Assembly: GCA_020026215.1 (NCBI GenBank)
Contig: JAHHQT010000104.1
Span: 1-5,866 of the forward strand
Direction of reading: 5' to 3'
DNA length: 5,866 nt
Source of the DNA: Muribaculaceae bacterium
Lineage (GTDB): Bacteria; Bacteroidota; Bacteroidia; Bacteroidales; Muribaculaceae
Shown here piece by piece: positions 1 to 5,866 of the stretch. Positions within the stretch are counted from its first letter, which is position 1; every line of letters begins with the position of its first letter. Both the position numbers and the translations under genes were made by a program. Under the pieces are notes generated by a model, which worked only from the letters and a program-made list of their open reading frames with translations, was not told the DNA's origin and did no database searches.

Positions 1-2021
1 CTGCTTTGCTTATGGAAGGAACAGCAATTGTGATTTCACCATTGATTGCATTGATGAAAAATCAAGTCGATGCAATGCGTAATTTTAGCGAAGATGATGG
101 TGTGGCACATTTCTTGAATTCTTCATTAAACAAAACAGCGATTGACCTGGTTAAAAGTGATATACTGAATGGTAAAACAAAACTTCTTTATGTAGCACCG
201 GAATCGTTGACGAAGGAAGAGAACATAGAGTTCCTAAAATCTGTGAAGATTTCTTTCTATGCTGTCGATGAAGCGCATTGTATTTCGGAATGGGGACATG
301 ATTTTAGACCTGAATACAGGAGAATCCGTCCGATTATTTCAGAAATAGGTTTGCGTCCTATAATTGCTTTAACAGCAACTGCTACGCCGAAAGTACAACA
401 TGATATCCAGAAAAACTTAGGTATGCAGAATGCATTGGTCTTTAAATCATCATTTAACAGACCTAATTTGTATTACGAAGTAAGGCCCAAAACGAAAAAC
501 ATAGATAGAGATATCATCAAATTTATTAAGAATAATGAGGGGAAATCAGGAATAATTTACTGCTTAAGCAGAAAGAAAGTAGAAGAACTGGCAGAAACAC
601 TGGTGGTGAATAACATCAAGGCATTACCATATCATGCAGGTATGGATAGCGCTGTAAGAAGTGCAAATCAAGATGCGTTTTTGATGGAATCGGTGGATGT
701 CATTGTGGCTACAATCGCGTTTGGTATGGGTATTGACAAGCCGGACGTAAGATACGTAATACATTACGATATACCTAAGAGCTTGGAAGGCTATTACCAG
801 GAAACTGGTCGTGCCGGTCGTGATGGAGGTGAAGGACAATGTATAGCGTTCTATACAAGTAAAGACTTGCAGAAATTGGAAAAATTCATGCAAGGTAAGT
901 TGATTGCAGAACAAGAAATAGGCAAGCAACTGTTGTTGGAAACAGCTTCATATTGTGAATCATCGGTTTGTCGTCGTAAGACACTGTTGTATTATTTCGG
1001 TGAAGAATATAAAGAAGATAATTGCCATAATTGTGATAATTGTCTAAATCCCAAAAAGAAAGTGGAAGCTAAAGATGAGCTTTGTGCAGTGATTGAAACA
1101 GTCACTGCTTTGAAAGAGAAATTTAAATCAGATTATGTGATTGATGTGATGATAGGAAAGGAAACTTCTGAAATTAAATCCTATATGCACGATCAATTGG
1201 AAGTGTTCGGATGTGAAAATGCTGAAAATGCAAAATTGTTGGGTGCTGTCATCCATCAAGGAATTATTGCCGGATACTTGGATAAAGATATAGAAAATTA
1301 CGGAATCTTAAAGGTGACAAAAGCCGGTCTTCAATTTTTGAAGAAACCAAAATCTTTTAAGATTGTTGAAGATAACGAATATAAGGAAGAGGAAGAAGAA
1401 GTCATCATGAAGAGTGGTGGAATTTGTGCAGTTGACCCTGAACTATATTCTATCCTAAAGGATTTAAGAAAGAAAATTGCCAAGAAATTGGAATTGCCTC
1501 CTTATGTTATTTTCCAGGATATTTCTTTGGAAGCTATGGCTACTACTTATCCTATCACTATCGATGAATTACAGACAATTCAAGGAGTAGGTGCAGGTAA
1601 GGCTAAAAGATATGGCGCAGATTTCATTAAAGTAATCAAACGTCACGTTGAAGAAAATGAAATTGAACGTCCTGAAGATTTAAGAGTAAGGACAGTCCCA
1701 AATAAGAGCAAATTGAAGATTTCCTTGATTCAAGGTATTGACAGAAAGATTGCTCTTGATGTCTTGGCCGAATCAAAAGGATTGGATTTCGGAGAATTGC
1801 TTGATGAAGTTGAAGCAATTGTATATTCGGGAACTAAAATCAACATAGATTATTTCTTGGATGAAATAATGGATGAAGATCACCAAGACGACATCTTTGA
1901 CTATTTCAAGGAAAGCGAAAGCGATGACTTGGAAACAGCCATACAGGAATTGGACGGAGACTATACCGAAGAGGAAATTCGTTTGGTTCGAATCAAATTC
2001 CTATCAGAATTAGCTAATTAA
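1..2021 (+). CDS. recQ: ATP-dependent DNA helicase RecQ (5' end missing)
   Basis: RecQ is a superfamily 2 3'-5' DNA helicase that acts in recombination and replication-fork repair in the cytoplasm. The reading frame is open from base 3, so the gene enters from outside the window; about 50-60 N-terminal residues, including Walker A, are missing. Numbering from the TTG at base 6 (not the true start), motif Ia is near 8-20, DEAH with the RecQ-type AHCISEWGHDFRPEY at 88-104, LTATAT at 122-127, AFGMGIDKPDVR at 238-249 and QETGRAGRD at 265-273. The zinc-binding cysteines are C322, C340, C343 and C346. An RQC winged-helix region (~355-450), an acidic linker (~455-466) and an HRDC domain (~478-550, with GVGAGKAKRYG) follow. 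A C-terminal extension of about 120 residues resembles that of Bacteroidetes RecQ. No frameshift is seen. A hairpin with a T-rich tail lies just downstream. Confidence 0.96.
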   Translation, partial: ALLMEGTAIVISPLIALMKNQVDAMRNFSEDDGVAHFLNSSLNKTAIDLVKSDILNGKTKLLYVAPESLTKEENIEFLKSVKISFYAVDEAHCISEWGHDFRPEYRRIRPIISEIGLRPIIALTATATPKVQHDIQKNLGMQNALVFKSSFNRPNLYYEVRPKTKNIDRDIIKFIKNNEGKSGIIYCLSRKKVEELAETLVVNNIKALPYHAGMDSAVRSANQDAFLMESVDVIVATIAFGMGIDKPDVRYVIHYDIPKSLEGYYQETGRAGRDGGEGQCIAFYTSKDLQKLEKFMQGKLIAEQEIGKQLLLETASYCESSVCRRKTLLYYFGEEYKEDNCHNCDNCLNPKKKVEAKDELCAVIETVTALKEKFKSDYVIDVMIGKETSEIKSYMHDQLEVFGCENAENAKLLGAVIHQGIIAGYLDKDIENYGILKVTKAGLQFLKKPKSFKIVEDNEYKEEEEEVIMKSGGICAVDPELYSILKDLRKKIAKKLELPPYVIFQDISLEAMATTYPITIDELQTIQGVGAGKAKRYGADFIKVIKRHVEENEIERPEDLRVRTVPNKSKLKISLIQGIDRKIALDVLAESKGLDFGELLDEVEAIVYSGTKINIDYFLDEIMDEDHQDDIFDYFKESESDDLETAIQELDGDYTEEEIRLVRIKFLSELAN

Positions 2022-2030
2022 GTTATAAAT

Positions 2031-2073
2031 TCAATGATGTGTATTGGTTCGATGCACATCATTGATAATTTTT
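2031..2073 (+). terminator. Probable intrinsic terminator after recQ
   Basis: Two perfectly complementary 11-base arms, TCAATGATGTG (2031-2041) and CACATCATTGA (2055-2065), start 10 bases after the recQ stop. As RNA the stem can extend inward by U-G, A-U, U-A and U-G pairs (2042-2045 with 2051-2054), leaving a GGUUC loop. A T-rich tail (TAATTTTT, 2066-2073) follows, as in a rho-independent terminator. The stem is fairly AT-rich. The tail ends directly against the ATG of the next gene, so the element could instead be, or also be, a leader hairpin acting on that gene. Confidence 0.7.
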
Positions 2074-2757
2074 ATGTCTATGGATGTTGTATATGAGGAT
2101 AATCATATAATTATTGTAAATAAAGCACCCGGTGAAATTATACAAGGTGATAAGACTGGAGATAAGCCTTTGGTAGAAATTATCAAGGATTATCTTAAGG
2201 AGAAATACAATAAACCTGGAAATGTATTTTGTGGAGTTATCCATAGATTAGACCGCCCTGTGTCCGGGCTGGTTGTCTTTGCCAAAACAAGTAAGGCGTT
2301 ATCACGAATGAATGCACTGTTTCAGAATAGAGAAGTCCGTAAAATTTATTGGGCAATTGTTAGAAACAAACCTGCCAAAGATTCTGACAGATTGGTGCAT
2401 TATATTAGAAGTGTTGAGAAAAACAATAAATCCTATGCTTCATTAGAACCGACAAAAGATTCTTTGAAAGCAATTTTGGACTATAAAGTCATATCTAAAT
2501 CAGAAAATTATTATTTGCTTGAAGTTGAGTTGCATACAGGTCGTAAACATCAGATACGTGTGCAATTGTCGTCAATGGGATGCCCTATTAAGGGAGACTT
2601 GAAGTATGGTGCCCCTCGAAGCAATTTTGATGCAAGTATAAGTCTACATTCACATTTTATCAGTTTTACACATCCGGTTTCTGGAAAACTTATTGAAGTT
2701 ACAGCACCAGTTCCAAACGATAAACTTTGGAAAGTGTTAGCTGAAAATGTAAAATAA
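2074..2757 (+). CDS. RluA-family RNA pseudouridine synthase, without S4 domain
   Basis: This 227-residue protein belongs to the RluA/RluC/RluD family, which isomerises specific uridines in rRNA or tRNA to pseudouridine. The catalytic motif HRLDRPVSG is at 57-65, with the predicted nucleophile Asp60. A conserved fold signature, LLEVELHTGRKHQIRVQL, is near 148-165, and GDLKYG follows at 174-179. The family opening, VVYEDNHIIIVNKAPG, sits almost at the N-terminus, so there is no S4 RNA-binding domain. This matches the short RluA-like type rather than RluC/RluD. I chose ATG 2074 because upstream in-frame codons fall inside the hairpin and encode nothing family-like; ATG 2080, two codons later, is equally possible. 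No Shine-Dalgarno sequence is seen. The RNA target cannot be told from sequence. thrA starts 33 bases downstream with no clear terminator between them, so cotranscription is possible. Confidence 0.92.
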   Translation: MSMDVVYEDNHIIIVNKAPGEIIQGDKTGDKPLVEIIKDYLKEKYNKPGNVFCGVIHRLDRPVSGLVVFAKTSKALSRMNALFQNREVRKIYWAIVRNKPAKDSDRLVHYIRSVEKNNKSYASLEPTKDSLKAILDYKVISKSENYYLLEVELHTGRKHQIRVQLSSMGCPIKGDLKYGAPRSNFDASISLHSHFISFTHPVSGKLIEVTAPVPNDKLWKVLAENVK

Positions 2758-2790
2758 TAAAAAACATATCCCTTTATAATTTTATCTCAC

Positions 2791-5226
2791 ATGAAAGTAT
2801 TAAAGTTTGGCGGAACTTCTGTCGGTACAGCAGAAAGTTTGGCTTTGGTAAAACAAATCGTAGAAAATACAGACGAACAATCGATTGTAGTTGTTTCTGC
2901 ATTGGGAGGAGTGACTGACATGCTGATTGCTAAGGCTAACATGGCGGCTAAAGGGGATATGTCTTATTTAGATAGCTTTGATAAAATTGTCAAACGCCAT
3001 GAAGATGTAATTGCTGGCGCTGTGATTGAAGGCAAGCAAAATGCTGTGCATGAATTGGTCAATCCATTGTTCGATGAATTGGCTAATATTTTTAAAGGCG
3101 TTTCGCTTATTAAAGATTTGTCGCAACGTACATTGGATATTATTGTCAGTTATGGCGAGCGTTTATCGTCTTTGATTATCAGTAATACTATTAAGGATGC
3201 GACATGGTTTGATTCATGCAAATTCATCAAGACTGAACAGCAATTCAATAAGCATATTGCAGACTTGAATTTGACAAATAAACTTGTCTGTGAAGCATTC
3301 CAGTCCTTCAAGGGGGCTGTAGCTATTGTCCCTGGCTTTATATCTACAGATAAGAAAAATGGAGATATAACCAATCTCGGACGTGGTGGTAGCGACTATA
3401 CGGCTGCAATTATTTGCGCTGCGTTGAATGCCAGTGTTCTGCAAATTTGGACGGATGTGAATGGATTCATGACTGCTGACCCAAAAGTGATTAGCAATGC
3501 TTATGTTATTGATAATTTGACCTTTGGAGAAGCAATGGAGCTTTGTAATTTTGGTGCTAAAGTAATCTATCCACCGACAATCTATCCTGTATTCCATAAA
3601 AATATCCCGATTGTCATTAAAAACACTTTTAACCCGACGGCTCGTGGAACTTTGATTTCTGCTGAGAAGTCTGAATCTGACACAAGGGCTATCAAAGGTA
3701 TATCTTCCATTAATGATACATGTTTGATTACAGTTGCCGGTTTGGGTATGGTCGGTGTCGTTGGTATTAATTCCAGGCTCTTTAAGGTGTTGGCTGACAA
3801 TGGAATCAGTGTCTTTTTGGTGTCGCAGGCATCCTCTGAACAAAATACATCTTTTGCTGTAAAAAATTGTGATGCAGATTTGGCGGTTAAAGTTTTGACA
3901 GATGAATTTGCCACGGAAATAGCTATGGGTGAAATCACCGATATTTCTGCTAAGAAGAATTTGGCTACAGTTGCTATCGTGGGAGAGAATATGAAGCATA
4001 CTCCAGGTGTGGCAGGTCGTTTGTTCAATACGCTCGGACGTAATGGTATCAATGTCATTGTGTGTGCCCAGGGTGCGTCAGAGACCAATATATCATTTGT
4101 TATTGAATATGAAAGTTTGCGTAAGGCGTTGAATGTAATCCATGATTCTTTCTTCTTGTCAGCGACGCAAGTGCTAAATGTTTTCATCGTAGGTGTTGGA
4201 AACATCGGACGCAATTTGATTCAGCAAATCAAGCATCAACAGGATATACTAAAGAGCAAATCTCTGACTGTGAATATTGTTGGTGTGTCAAACTCTCGTC
4301 ATTGTATATTTGACAGGGATGGTATTGACGTAGAACATTATAAAGAGGCTTTGGATAACTCCAAAATTGTGGCAACTCCGGAAAATATTGTAACTGAAAT
4401 TACGAAGATGAATATCTTTAATTCCGTCTTTGTTGATTGTACCGCCAGTCAGGATATTGCCAATTTGTATCCGGAACTATTGTCTCATAATGTCAATGTT
4501 GTAGCTGCCAATAAAATTGCAGCATCGTCAAAATATAGCAATTATATACGACTCAAGAATATAGCTCGTAAGAAGGATGTAAAATTCCTTTTTGAAACGA
4601 ATGTAGGAGCAGGATTGCCGGTTATTAATACAATTAATGGTTTGATTAATTCAGGTGATGTTATCTTGAAAATTGAAGCTGTAATTTCTGGAACCTTAAA
4701 CTATATCTTTAATGTTTTAAGTGAAGATATTCACTTGAGTCAAGCCATTAGAATGGCAAAAGAACAGGGGTATAGTGAGCCTGATCCTCGTGAGGATTTA
4801 AGTGGCAAGGATGTAATACGTAAAATCGTAATCCTTTCTCGTGAAGCTGGTTATGAAGTCGAAATTAAAGATGTAGTTAAGAAACTCTTTATCCCGACAG
4901 ACTATTTTGAAGGTTCATTGGATGACTTCTTTGCGAATGTTGAAAAGATTGATCCTCTTTTTGAAAAAGAGAGAAAAGATGCTGCTCATGAAAATAAACG
5001 ATTCCGTTTTGTTGCGAGATTAGAGAATGGTAAAGTTAGTGTCGGACTTGAAAAAGTGGGACAAGATCATCCGTTCTATTCTCTTGAAAGTAGTAATAAT
5101 GTCATATTAATTACTACGGAAAGATACAAAGAATACCCAATGGAAATCAAAGGTTATGGAGCTGGTGCTGAAGTAACTGCTGCAGGTGTATTCGCAGACA
5201 TTATCAGTATTGCAAATATTCGCTAA
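2791..5226 (+). CDS. thrA: Bifunctional aspartate kinase / homoserine dehydrogenase (ThrA)
   Basis: This cytoplasmic enzyme catalyses the first and third steps from aspartate to homoserine, the branch point for threonine and methionine: phosphorylation of aspartate, and NAD(P)H-dependent reduction of aspartate semialdehyde. At 811 residues it is full length (E. coli ThrA is about 820). The kinase domain opens with KFGGTSVG (5-12) and has GRGGSDYTAA (198-207) and WTDVNGFMTADP (220-231). Two ACT regulatory regions lie near 313-380 and 392-460, with NGISVFLVSQASSEQN and NGINVIVCAQGASETN as paired signatures. The dehydrogenase begins with a Rossmann motif, VGVGNIGRNL (468-477), followed by VAANK (571-575), ETNVGAGLP (602-610), SGTLNYIFN (633-641) and GYSEPDPREDLSGKDVIRK (660-678), which holds the acidic and lysine active-site residues. 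The ACT pair suggests threonine feedback control. ATG 2791 gives the expected start, MKVLKFGG. The next gene begins one base after the stop, as in an operon. Confidence 0.97.
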   Translation: MKVLKFGGTSVGTAESLALVKQIVENTDEQSIVVVSALGGVTDMLIAKANMAAKGDMSYLDSFDKIVKRHEDVIAGAVIEGKQNAVHELVNPLFDELANIFKGVSLIKDLSQRTLDIIVSYGERLSSLIISNTIKDATWFDSCKFIKTEQQFNKHIADLNLTNKLVCEAFQSFKGAVAIVPGFISTDKKNGDITNLGRGGSDYTAAIICAALNASVLQIWTDVNGFMTADPKVISNAYVIDNLTFGEAMELCNFGAKVIYPPTIYPVFHKNIPIVIKNTFNPTARGTLISAEKSESDTRAIKGISSINDTCLITVAGLGMVGVVGINSRLFKVLADNGISVFLVSQASSEQNTSFAVKNCDADLAVKVLTDEFATEIAMGEITDISAKKNLATVAIVGENMKHTPGVAGRLFNTLGRNGINVIVCAQGASETNISFVIEYESLRKALNVIHDSFFLSATQVLNVFIVGVGNIGRNLIQQIKHQQDILKSKSLTVNIVGVSNSRHCIFDRDGIDVEHYKEALDNSKIVATPENIVTEITKMNIFNSVFVDCTASQDIANLYPELLSHNVNVVAANKIAASSKYSNYIRLKNIARKKDVKFLFETNVGAGLPVINTINGLINSGDVILKIEAVISGTLNYIFNVLSEDIHLSQAIRMAKEQGYSEPDPREDLSGKDVIRKIVILSREAGYEVEIKDVVKKLFIPTDYFEGSLDDFFANVEKIDPLFEKERKDAAHENKRFRFVARLENGKVSVGLEKVGQDHPFYSLESSNNVILITTERYKEYPMEIKGYGAGAEVTAAGVFADIISIANIR

Positions 5227-5227
5227 G

Positions 5228-5446
5228 ATGAAATATTTGATTATCTTGGGGGACGGCATGGCAGATGAGCCAATTGCCGAATTGAATGGCCTTACTCCTA
5301 TGCAAGTTGCAAACACACCGACATTAGACCTGTTAGCTCCATTATGCAAAAAGGGAACATTGAAAACTGTAGCCGATGGAATCCATCCCAGAAGTGAAGT
5401 GGCAAATATGTCTATTCTTGGATACTGCACATCCTGCAAAATTTAA
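5228..5446 (+). pseudogene. apgM: Truncated ApgM-like phosphoglycerate mutase / homoserine kinase (5' remnant)
   Basis: The first 66 residues match the N-terminus of the archaeal-type cofactor-independent phosphoglycerate mutase family (alkaline phosphatase superfamily). It begins MKYLIILGDGMADEP, has LKTVADGIHP at 45-54 and ends in SEVANMSILGY (56-66). Asp9 is a likely metal ligand and Ser56 aligns with the catalytic serine of the iPGM NSEVGH motif. Bacteroides members of this family, encoded between thrA and thrC, are understood to act as the homoserine kinase. A normal protein is about 400 residues. Here similarity stops after base 5425, six unrelated residues follow and a TAA ends the frame at 72 residues. 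The remaining metal ligands and most of the fold are absent, so the product should be inactive. The start is 1 base after the thrA stop, suggesting translational coupling. The surviving part has no other damage, which points to a recent deletion or an assembly error. Confidence 0.88.
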
Positions 5447-5582
5447 GAACACAATAGACGCTGCGTTGGATAAAAATATTGAAACTCCACAAAAGTTGGC
5501 TGATTTTATGTCTAACAAACGGGAATTTGTTCCTATTTCTGCAGATTTTGATGAACTGAAAAAGTATATTTTGTCATGTTGA
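5415..5582 (+). pseudogene. thrC: Threonine synthase ThrC, C-terminal remnant only
   Basis: The frame running through 5415-5582 encodes about 55 residues that match the end of threonine synthase, the PLP enzyme converting O-phosphohomoserine to threonine. They begin FLDTAHPAKFK, directly comparable with FLGTAHPAKFK near the end of E. coli ThrC, and finish SADFDELKKYILSC before a TGA. The roughly 375 upstream residues, including the PLP-lysine and phosphate-binding parts, are missing. This frame is offset by one base from the apgM remnant, so translation from apgM stops at 5446 and does not make a fusion. An ATG at 5376 is in this frame but lies inside apgM sequence and gives meaningless residues before the ThrC part. 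The tail has no further stop or frameshift. Its position after thrA-apgM fits the usual Bacteroidetes operon order. Confidence 0.87.
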
Positions 5583-5749
5583 TTTAACGTATTTAACATA
5601 CTGAATTTGAAGAAATAGGGCAACATTATTCTCTCTAATATGGGCTTGGAATCGCGGTTGTGAGTAAAAAAACTTTAAAAAATTACAGGCTAAAATTTGC
5701 ATAATATAAACAAACGCTATATCTTTGCATACGAATTCAGAACAACAAT
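5583..5749 (+). other. Noncoding stretch between thrC remnant and tRNA-Cys
   Basis: I see no coding sequence in these 167 very AT-rich bases. The only well-supported element is the tRNA promoter near the 3' end. Short arms such as GTAT/ATAC (5589-5592 with 5598-5601) are too weak to call a thrC terminator. Confidence 0.6.
5696..5727 (+). promoter_or_regulatory. Bacteroidetes-type promoter for tRNA-Cys
   Basis: TTTG at 5696-5699 and TATCTTTG at 5720-5727 match the primary sigma-factor consensus of Bacteroidetes (-33 TTTG, -7 TAnnTTTG). They are separated by 20 bases, the usual spacing. Transcription would begin a few bases after 5727, about 15-20 bases before the mature tRNA 5' end. Upstream is a run of A and T (about 5666-5687), common before strong stable-RNA promoters. 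Confidence 0.82.
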
Positions 5750-5821
5750 GGTTCCTTGGATGAGTGGCTTAGTCAGCGGTCTGCAAAACCGTGCACGGCG
5801 GTTCGAATCCGCCAGGGACCT
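5750..5821 (+). tRNA. tRNA-Cys (anticodon GCA)
   Basis: A full cloverleaf can be drawn. Acceptor GGTTCCT (5750-5756) pairs with AGGGACC (5814-5820), with one G-U pair. There is a short 3-bp D stem. The anticodon stem GCGGT/ACCGT holds the loop CTGCAAA with GCA at 5783-5785. The T stem GGCGG/CCGCC has the loop TTCGAAT. The discriminator base is U (5821), the known identity base for cysteine tRNA. CCA is not encoded. The length is 72 bases. A Bacteroidetes-type promoter lies just upstream, and a second tRNA-Cys start follows 22 bases downstream. Confidence 0.95.
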
Positions 5822-5843
5822 CAGGAATATAACGTTTACATCC

Positions 5844-5866
5844 GGTTCCTTGGATGAGTGGCTTAG
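5844..5866 (+). tRNA. Second tRNA-Cys, cut by window end
   Basis: The last 23 bases are identical to the first 23 bases of the tRNA-Cys at 5750 (acceptor arm, bases 8-9, D arm up to GGCTTAG). The sequences just before the two copies differ, so this is a separate gene copy and not simple slippage. The anticodon lies beyond the window, so the cysteine call rests on the shared 5' part. It has no promoter of its own in the 22-base spacer and is probably cotranscribed with the first copy. Confidence 0.7.

Noticed and set aside
2721..2790. Promoter or threonine attenuator directly upstream of thrA
   Set aside because: TAAACTTTG (2721-2729) has one base too many for TAnnTTTG and no well-spaced TTTG upstream. 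The 33-base gap shows no leader peptide rich in Thr codons and no terminator hairpin.
3214..4214. Long minus-strand open frames opposite thrA (up to 261 codons)
   Set aside because: They lie wholly inside thrA, whose + frame has strong family motifs throughout. Their translations resemble no family I know. They are antisense shadows.
5415..5446. Programmed frameshift joining ApgM and ThrC into one functional fusion
   Set aside because: No slippery sequence is evident, and even a frameshifted product would lack most of both catalytic domains.
5376..5582. A 68-codon + frame starting at ATG 5376 as a new small gene
   Set aside because: Its first 13 codons are apgM sequence read out of frame and the rest is the ThrC C-terminus. 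It is a by-product of the deletion join.
5107..5626. Minus-strand frames across the thrA end and the deletion junction
   Set aside because: No recognisable protein features, and they overlap + strand sequence with clear homology.
5750..5866. Terminal direct repeat meaning a circular molecule, or a tRNA attachment site of an integrated element
   Set aside because: The repeated 23 bases are the 5' end of a tRNA, repeated internally and not at both window ends. No integrase or att-like duplication of a tRNA 3' end is present.

Overview
This AT-rich window most likely comes from a member of the Bacteroidales (Bacteroides, Phocaeicola, Prevotella or a close relative). The RecQ and fused ThrA proteins have the form I recall from that group. 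The genes lack Shine-Dalgarno sequences. A tRNA gene is preceded by a Bacteroidetes-type -33 TTTG / -7 TAnnTTTG promoter. The gene order thrA - apgM-like homoserine kinase - thrC, still readable from remnants, is also typical. All protein genes and the tRNAs are on the + strand.

Layout: (1) 1-2021 is the 3' part of recQ, an ATP-dependent DNA helicase, cut by the window edge just after its Walker A region. (2) 2031-2073 is a strong inverted repeat with a T-rich tail, a probable recQ terminator that abuts the next start codon. (3) 2074-2757 is a compact RluA-family pseudouridine synthase. (4) 2791-5226 is a complete bifunctional aspartate kinase / homoserine dehydrogenase, thrA. (5) 5228-5582 is a collapsed pair of genes. 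The first 66 codons of the apgM-like gene are joined, out of frame, to the last ~55 codons of threonine synthase (thrC). (6) 5583-5749 is a short noncoding stretch with a promoter. (7) 5750-5821 is tRNA-Cys(GCA), and a second, identical tRNA-Cys start follows 22 bases later and is cut by the window end.

How the genes work together: thrA, apgM and thrC would normally form a threonine operon (aspartate to homoserine, homoserine to phosphohomoserine, phosphohomoserine to threonine). ThrA is intact here, but both later steps appear destroyed by one internal deletion. If real, the strain can still make homoserine (usable for methionine) but should need external threonine unless intact copies lie elsewhere. 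An assembly error is the main alternative. I found no mobile element, CRISPR array, phage gene or clearly new multi-gene system. The collapsed thr operon is the main point of interest.
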